Source of the DNA: Anomaloglossus baeobatrachus
Lineage: Eukaryota; Chordata; Amphibia; Anura; Aromobatidae
Assembly: GCF_048569485.1 (NCBI RefSeq)
Contig: NC_134354.1
Coordinates: 508,644,869-508,708,868 of the forward strand
Length of the DNA: 64,000 nucleotides
Reading direction: 5' to 3'
Part shown: one piece after another, positions 57,214-64,000 of the stretch
Layout of the letters: every line of letters begins with the position of its first letter
Position numbering within the stretch: the stretch's first letter is position 1
Program-made: the position numbers and the translations under genes
Notes under the pieces: generated by a model
What the model was told of the DNA's origin: nothing
Databases searched by the model: none
What the model saw: only the letters and a program-made list of their open reading frames with translations

Positions 57214-57815
57214 AAGCTGAATATGTCTCGCGACCCTGTCTCAGAGCTGAATGTGGCTGGCGACCCTGTCTCAGAGCTGAATGTGGCTGGCGACCCTGTC
57301 TCAGAGCTGAATGTGGCTGGCGACCCTGTCTCAGAGCTGAATGTGGCTGGCGACCCTGTCTCAGAGCTGAATGTGGCTGGCGACCCTGTCTCAGAGCCGA
57401 ATGTGGCTGGCGACCCTGTCTCAGAGCTGAATGTGGCTGGCGACCCTGTCTCAGAGCTGAATGTGGCTGGTAACCCTCTCTCAGAGCTAAATGTGGCTGG
57501 CGATCCCTTCTCAGAGCTGAATGTGGCTGGCGACCCTATCTCAGAGCTGAATGTGGCTCGCGACCCCGCCTCAGAGCTGAATGTGGCTGGCGACCCCGCC
57601 TCAAAGCTAAATGTGGCTCGTGACCCCACCTCAAAGCTGAATGTGGCTCGCGACCCCGCCTCAGAGCTGAATGTGGCTCTCAACCCAACTCTCAGTGCTG
57701 AATGTGGCTCTCAACCCAACTCTCAGTGCTGAATGTGGCTCTCAACCCAACTCTCAGAGCTGAATGTGGCTCGCGACCCTGCCTCAAAGCTGAATGTGGC
57801 TCTCGTGGTCGTAAA
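57214..57815 (+). repeat. 30-bp minisatellite
   Basis: About 19-20 tandem copies of cgaccctgtctcagagctga followed by atgtggctgg. Period is exactly 30 from 57231 to about 57660, then 31 bp near the end, with more variants to the right. Since 30 is a multiple of 3, several frames stay open, but no protein is implied. Confidence 0.97.
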
Positions 57816-58224
57816 GGTTGGGATCTCTGTTACAGACAATACTAAGATATCGGTGAGTGGCCTCCAGCAGTGCTCACATTGGCACTGTTAGCTCAATGAT
57901 TCCTGAAAGATGCTTGCGTTCCCCATTGACTTCCATTATACTCGGTATATGAACTGAGCCCGTCCAAACGCTCATTACAAGTACCGAGCACGCGATGGTG
58001 GTAGTGCCGGCTCATCACTAGTGTTCAAGCCTAATTCCAGTATTCTAACGTATTTGTGTCAGAAATACTGAGTAACTGCTCATTATACCCGAATACACCT
58101 GCAATGTACAACGTATAACAGGTGAGCTGAAGTACTGATGAGATACATGCCTCAGGAACCACTGATACTACTACACTGCTGAGGAAACCACATGGCCGCC
58201 TACACTCACACTGCTGCCTCAGTC

Positions 58225-58590
58225 AGACAGGCGGGAGGCCGGCCCTGCACGGTGCCCACTGCCTGGCGGGAGGATGAGGCCGGCCCTACACCGTGCTGCC
58301 TCCAGTCTGACAGGCGGGAGGCCAGCCCAGTATGGTGCCCAGCGGGAAGAGGCCGGCCCTGCACGGTGACAGGCGGGAGAAGAGCAGGAGGAGGCCGGCC
58401 CTGCACGGTGACAGGCGGGGGAGGAGGCCGGCCCTGCACGGTGACAGGCGGGGGAGGAGCAGGAGGAGGCCGGCCCTGCACGGTGACAGGCGGGGGAGGA
58501 GGCCGGCCCTGCACGGTGACAGGCGGGAGAGGAGGCCGGCCCTGCACGGTGACAGGCGGGAGAAGAGCAGGAGGAGGCCGGCCTGCACTG
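58225..58590 (+). repeat. GC-rich minisatellite upstream of PRPS2
   Basis: About nine units of ggccggccctgcacggtgac plus aggcgggaga, with optional agagcaggaggag inserts, giving periods of about 33-45 bp. Left units (58225-58340) are more diverged. It ends about 200 bp before the PRPS2 start codon, inside the CpG-rich region. Confidence 0.93.
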
Positions 58591-58910
<320 letters not shown>

Positions 58911-59438
58911 TGAGCCGGGCAGGGGCACACAGACGTGGGGACAGCATGGCCGTGCTGAGCGCAGGAGTCACATTGTCCGGGCCATGCTCATTCATTACTA
59001 CAGCCGGCACTGCGCCCCACGTCCCCTGTGATCTCCAGACTCTGGGGTCTCCTCACACCCCCTATACCTCCATGTGGAGCCTGTGTCCTGCCATTACTGA
59101 GCGCTATCACCCATCATCTGGGCGCTGAGCAGACCATGCGTTCTCTGGCAGATTAGAGCCGGCTGATGCTGGAATTTGGCTTCCAACCCCCTTCCCTCCT
59201 CCACAGGGGATATAGAGGAGAGGCTGCACTATAGAGTTACTGCTGCGCAAATAGCCAGCCCAGACACCAATGTACATGCAGATTGTGTGTATAATATAAT
59301 TTTTATGGTTTTTTTTTTTTGTGGGGAGAGGGACAGTTATTACAGTCTGGACTGCAGAAATAGTGGAGCCACTCAAATTCTTTTTAATAGTCTCCATACT
59401 GTATTATGCCCAACTGGTGCCCCCTAATACTCATGCAG

Positions 59439-59870
59439 CCCCCTAATACACATGCGGCGGGATGCTGGTGCGGCGCCCCCTAATGCACATGCGGCGGGAT
59501 GCTGGTGCGGCGCCCCCTAATGCACATGCGGCGGGATGCTGGTGCGGCGCCCCCTAATGCACATGCGGCGGGATGCTGGTGCGGCGCCCCCTAATGCACA
59601 TGCGGCGGGATGCTGGTGCGGCGCCCCCTAATGCACATGCGGCGGGATGCTGGTGCGGCGCCCCCTAATGCACATGCGGCGGGATGCTGGTGCGGCGCCC
59701 CCTAATGCACATGCGGCAGGATGCTGGTGCGGCGCCCCCTAATGCACATGCGGCGGGATGCTGGTGCGGCGCCCCCTAATGGACATGCGGCGGGACGCTG
59801 GTGCGGCGCCCCCTAATGGACATGCGGCGGGATGCTGGTGCGGTGCCCCCTAATGGACATGCGGCCCCCT
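59439..59870 (+). repeat. 37-bp minisatellite in PRPS2 intron 1
   Basis: Eleven consecutive units with gatgctggtgcggcgccccc at exact 37-bp spacing (59461, 59498, and so on to 59831). There is no indel in phase and only rare substitutions (gacgctggtg at 59794, cacat to gacat in late units). GC-rich with CpG. Confidence 0.97.
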
Positions 59871-60254
59871 AATAGACGTGCGGCGGGATGCACCTGATGT
59901 TCATCCTCCCCTTGCAGGCAAACTAAAAACAAAGTAAAGATGTCAGATGGACATGGTATCCATCCTATCTCGCCGGATATACCACAGGCAGCCGGTGCAC
60001 TTGGATGGACATGGAACAGTGAACGCAGCGCACTATAACTATATAACTAGTCGGGATGCGGGCCTGGGATTACCTGCTCTTTATCCGTCTACTGATGTGC
60101 AAAAAGATTCCCAGCTCTTCAAGCAGTAAACAGTGGGGATTTATTCACCCATGTTCTGCGCTATGTGGCAGGGCCTTTTTTTTTATAGGAGAAAACAAAT
60201 CTTAGCATTTGCCATAATGGTGATGGGTGTGAAATGGAGGGGATGAAAAATCTA

Positions 60255-60395
60255 TTTAATTACTTATTTTATTCACTTGTATAGCGTTAATTCCACAGCA
60301 CTTAGATGTGATCATCACTGTCCCCATTGGGCTCACAATCTAAGGTCCCTATCAGTAAGTCATTTAAAGTGTGGGCGGAAACTGGAGAACCCGTA
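60255..60395 (-). repeat. tRNA-derived SINE, 3' part, copy 3
   Basis: Reversed copy of the SINE body and tail: cttgtatagcgttaattcca, cactgtccccattgggctca, caatctaaggtccctatcag. The tRNA-like head is missing. Confidence 0.8.
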
Positions 60396-62428
60396 TATTT
60401 CAGAGCCCTGTCCCCACTATGATGTATACACACTGGGGGGTTATTTCTTAGAGAGTAAATTCTATAACTTATTTTTTTTTATAATGGTAACCAGTAGCCT
60501 TGAAGGAAACCAATGTAAACACAGGGGATCACAGACTCATGGTTGATGTTGTCTGGAGTTGGATGAGAGCCTAGCAACCCCAGTGCTGCACCTCGTTGTT
60601 AGCCATCTGTATAGACTTGTGGTGTAAATCTGTCGTCCTGTCTGATGGCAGCATGAAGTAGTGACGCACGCCCTGATTTTAGAGGTTTGTATGCCCTGTA
60701 GTTTTTGAGATCTTGAAAGGGGCTGTCCAGGAATTCCATTGATGACCTATAGATAGATCATTAATATGATTGTGGCGGTGAGCTGGCTCTGTACACTGTT
60801 CATTCCTGGGTATTGCAGCTTAATGCCCATTCATTTCAATGGTAGCTGTGCAGCAGTATCTGAAAACAGCCGCTACAGTGTACAGAACTGTGCTGTACAC
60901 CATCTACATAATGCCATATCAATATACGAGTCCTCAGCAATCTCTTTAATATTTTCAGAGGGGTCTTCAGTGAAGGCAAGAGTTTCACTTATTGTAGACT
61001 CGTGGGCTTCCCTGTTTGACTTGTGCAGTGAGAAAACGGACTGGTTCCTTGTATGGGCAGTGCAGGCATACTCCCCTATAGGATCTGACGCTGGACATAG
61101 GGAGGCACTGCTGCTGCTGCTGCTTAGTACTATTGTGGAGGCAACACCCAACAAATTTCATGTGTGGGTTCAACAAACATTGCCCTCACATACACAGCAG
61201 CCTCGCAGCTGGTATTCCCGCACCCTTTGATTGCATTGGCAAGAGGGGTTCCCGGAGCCCCCTACAACATCTGACTTGGGTTGTTGTACAGGTGTCTTTT
61301 TTCAGTTGAGGGCTCCGGATGTTGTGTACACTGGTAAAGTCTCCCTCATACTGGTTATAAATCTGAGCGTCCTACCACCTGGCCACATTGTCTCTTTTTA
61401 AGGTTGCCATGTACATAAATGACTCCAAACTACTAGATCATCAGCCCCTCAGATCAGCTCACTTTTCTGGCTTATGAAAAGGGGTCCTGATTGGGGAATC
61501 CCACTCTGAGGTCCGTAAAGGCTGTCTGAAATAATCCAATATAAACTTATTCTGATCTTAGATGTTTATGACATATCCATAATATACACCATAAATGTCT
61601 GGTAGATGCGGGTCCCAACTCTGGGAGCAATGTTCCTGACTCCTGTCATGGGTGGTGAGGTGGGGAATGGCTTCTGCATGCAGGAGAGGGATTTCTGTGA
61701 CTCCTATAGAAGTGAATGGATAGGTGGCCAGGCACATTTATATTCCCTGTTTGGATGCAGCCATGGTTTGCCTCCTCTGTCCAGATCGGCTCACCTCATG
61801 GATATGTTGGAGGTCTCCTGTCACCATACCCCTTTAAATGCTTCTGTGCTGTAAATAGAATGTTTACTTTAGTAGACGTTCCCAGTAGCAATGCAGTAAT
61901 CACTTCCTTGGATTTGTCCTTTTCAACCATAGCCCACAAATCTCTGTGGTTACTACAGATGGAGGAAATTGATGAAAACCCTTTTAAAACGCCATTGTGC
62001 GTCTGTTACTAGAAAATGCATTTTTTTTTCTTCCTCCAAATTTCCGAGGTCAGTAAAGTACATGATGTCCAGTATCCAAACACAGCACCATAACCATTGC
62101 TAATACCATAGTAAGCCATGTGACCGGAGGGATCTTATCTATCCTAATGAATTGATTCTCATGAGACAGTGACTATGAATGGTAGATGTCTGATTTCACA
62201 GCGACATCCGCTTGCTCATGGATTTTCATTATGGTTTTAAAGTGGGTTTGAAAATCGACAGCACATCTATAAATCTGTATAACTTCAAGTTCATTAAGTC
62301 TGAACAGCCTTATCTTCATGTCTCCTGGTATAGAGATGTCATTGATAATGCTGGAGAAAATATCGCCCGTTTTGCTTGCACCCCACCGATGCATTAGCAC
62401 ATGTGACACTCTTAATATGTATATGACA
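60396..62428. other. Intronic stretch with dispersed frog repeats
   Basis: 60735-60905 (attgatgacctatagataga, then cccattcatttcaatggtag) and 61560-61860 (tagatgcgggtcccaactct, then atagaagtgaatggatagg) are copies of the same dispersed repeat as 56600-56930. Short (ctg)5-like run at 61108-61122. No exon or RNA gene seen. Confidence 0.5.
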
Positions 62429-62501
62429 TACAGTGGGGAAAAAATAATTGTCAGCCACCAATTGTGCAAGTTCTCCACTTAAAAAGATGAGAGGCCTGTA
62501 A

Positions 62502-62982
62502 GGCTGCTTTCACACATCCGTTTTTTTGCTGAGCGGCACAATACGGCGCTTTGCAAAAAAAACGCAGCCGGTTATGTTTTTTCCCCACATAGACTTGCAT
62601 TAGCGCCGTATTGTGCCGCATGGCCTTGCGTTGCGTCCGTTTTTTGCCGGATGCGGCATATTTAGCCCATGCGGCGGCCGGATAGAACGTTGCCGGCACA
62701 TTTTTGTGCGGCGAAAAAAACGCATCGCGTCGGATCCGGCGCGATTTACAATGCAAGCCTATGGACGCCGGATGCGGCGTCCTGCGGCAAAAACCGCATC
62801 CAGCCTCCGGATGCGGTTTTTTTGCACTGCGCATACTCAGTATCAAGCCGCATCCATCAAAAAACGGACGGGCCGCATGGAAAATCGTATGCAATGGATC
62901 CGGTTTTTCCGCCGCGTCCGTTGCATAGGTTTTTTGAGCCGGATTGAGCCGCACTGCAAAAACCGGATGTGTGAAAGCAGCC
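62502..62982. mobile_element. Harbinger-type MITE 7 inside the Tc1 terminal region
   Basis: 481 bp flanked by TAA (62499-62501; 62983-62985), with ends ggctgctttcacacatccg and cggatgtgtgaaagcagcc. Internally it is rich in ccggatgcggc palindromes and CpG. No ORF. Confidence 0.92.
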
Positions 62983-63239
62983 TAATTAAGAGCTTAGGTA
63001 GAACACAACTATGAGAGACAAAATGAGAAAACAAATCCAGAAAATCACCTTGTCTGATTTTTATTTGTAAATTATGGTGGAAAATAAGTATTTGGTTAAC
63101 AACAAAAGTTCATCTCAATATTTTGTTATATATCCTTTGTTGGCAATGAGAGAGGTCAAACGTTTTCTGTAAGTCTTTATAAGTATAATGTTGGCATACA
63201 CAGTTAGTGGTATGTTGGCCCATTCCTCCATGCAGATCT

Positions 63240-63985
63240 CCTCTACCGCAGTGATGTTTTGGGCCTGTCACTGGGCAACACTAACTTTGAACTCCCTCCA
63301 AAGGTTTTTAATGGGTTTGAGATCTGGAGACTGGCTAAGCCACTCCAGGACTTACATATGCTTCTTATGAATCCACTCCATTGCCCTGGCAGTGTGCTTG
63401 GGATTATTATCATGCTGAAAGACCCAGCCACGTTTCATCTTCAATGCCCTTGCCTATTGAAGGAAGCTTGCACTCAAAATCTCACAATACATTGCCCCAT
63501 TTATTGTTTCATGTACATGGATCAGTCGTCCTGGTCCCTTTGCATGCAGAGAAATAGCACCAAAGCATGATGTTGCCACCCCCATGCTTCACAGTAGGTA
63601 TGGTGTTCTTTGGATTCAACTCAGCATTCTGTCTCCTCCAAACATGATGAGTTGTGTTTCTACCAAACAGTTTTACTTTGGTTTCACCAGACCATATGAC
63701 AGTCTCCCAATACTCTTCTGGATAATCCAAATGCTCTCTAGCAAAATTCAGATGGGCCCAAACATGTACTGGCTTATGCAAGGAAACACGTCTGTCACTG
63801 CAGGATCTGGGTCCCTGGCGGCATAGTGTGTTACTGATTGTAGACTTTGTTGCGGTGGTCCCAGCTCTATGCAGGTCATTCACTAGGTCCCCCGTATAGT
63901 TTTAGGATTTTTGCTCACCATTCTTGAGCATTTTGACCCCACAGGGTCAGATCTTGCGTGGAGCCCCAGATCGAGGGAGATTATC
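63240..63985 (-). pseudogene. Tc1-like transposase, partial
   Basis: The minus-strand frame 63509-63883 reads [40 protein letters not shown] and [20 protein letters not shown]. The first catalytic site, usually WSDET, is WSGET here, so the leading Asp is lost. The stretch nearer 63300 encodes the C-terminal LEWLSQSPDLKPIKNLW-like region. The gene starts beyond the window edge. Inactive. Confidence 0.85.
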
Positions 63986-64000
63986 AGTGGTCTTGTATGT

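Larger units (their letters stand above)
62431..64000 (-). mobile_element. Tc1-like transposon, partial at the window edge
   Basis: Starts at the TA (62429-62430) with cagtggggaaaaaataattg. The terminal region is split by a MITE at 62502-62982 and resumes at 62986 (ttaagagcttaggtagaaca, then tgagagacaaaatgagaaaa). The minus-strand transposase follows, and the other end lies outside the window. Confidence 0.88.

Noticed and set aside
57135-57732. ORFs of 112, 169 and 179 codons across the 30-bp minisatellite
   Set aside because: A period divisible by three keeps frames open on both strands. There is no start context, splice signal or known domain.
57214-57815. CRISPR-like array
   Set aside because: There are no unique spacers; units abut directly, and the genome is eukaryotic.
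59908-60129. Acceptor-like ccccttgcag followed by a 60-codon ORF, considered as PRPS2 exon 2
   Set aside because: The translation does not match the conserved VEIGESVRGEDVY sequence of exon 2, and the frame does not continue the split Ser codon sensibly.

Overview
This window is vertebrate nuclear DNA, most likely from a frog. The one host exon is the first coding exon of PRPS2 (phosphoribosyl pyrophosphate synthetase 2) at 58788-58909, plus strand, with intron 1 running off the right edge. The repeat content fits an anuran: Penelope-like, Tx1/L1-like, CR1/L2-like, Ty3/Gypsy, Tc1/mariner, hAT-like and PIF/Harbinger elements, many Harbinger-type MITEs, tRNA-derived SINEs and GC-rich frog repeat modules. 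The species is inference; no bacterial features were seen.

Layout. 1-4518: a Penelope-like retroelement on the minus strand between two inverted ~1.07 kb terminal repeats, each with a hammerhead-ribozyme-like motif and a TATA/splice-donor segment. 4519-9522: no gene; diverged repeats and a probable solo LTR. 9523-24314: a Tc1-like transposon split by a 13.2 kb hAT-like element with an 8-bp target duplication, which is itself split by a young Ty3/Gypsy element with two 805-bp LTRs. 24317-34145: a SINE, a Tc1 fragment, and another Tc1 copy split by a full-length ~6.5 kb Tx1/L1-like LINE. 34146-44455: a field of Harbinger-type MITEs flanked by TAA/TTA, foldbacks, ancient interspersed repeats and an L2-like LINE tail. 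44589-55589: a deleted Tc1-like element split by a ~10 kb block holding a solo LTR and a CR1/L2-like LINE, whose 3' end is split by a 6,004-bp autonomous PIF/Harbinger transposon. 55590-58590: repeats and two minisatellites. 58590-64000: PRPS2 promoter area, exon 1 and part of intron 1, which contains a 37-bp minisatellite, a SINE and a Tc1-like copy carrying its own MITE.

The most interesting system is the Harbinger element at 49169-55172. It carries three genes: a MADF-domain gene, a four-exon Myb/SANT-like gene whose exon phases all agree, and an uninterrupted 419-aa DDE transposase. Its terminal repeats resemble those of the nearby MITEs, so a source of this type could have mobilised them. 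The other notable signals are the paired hammerhead motifs in the Penelope-like arms, and a roughly 300-400 bp GC-rich cargo module found both inside the hAT-like element and inside two Harbinger-type MITEs.

Everything was read by eye. Percent identities, copy numbers outside the window and family names at subfamily level were not computed.
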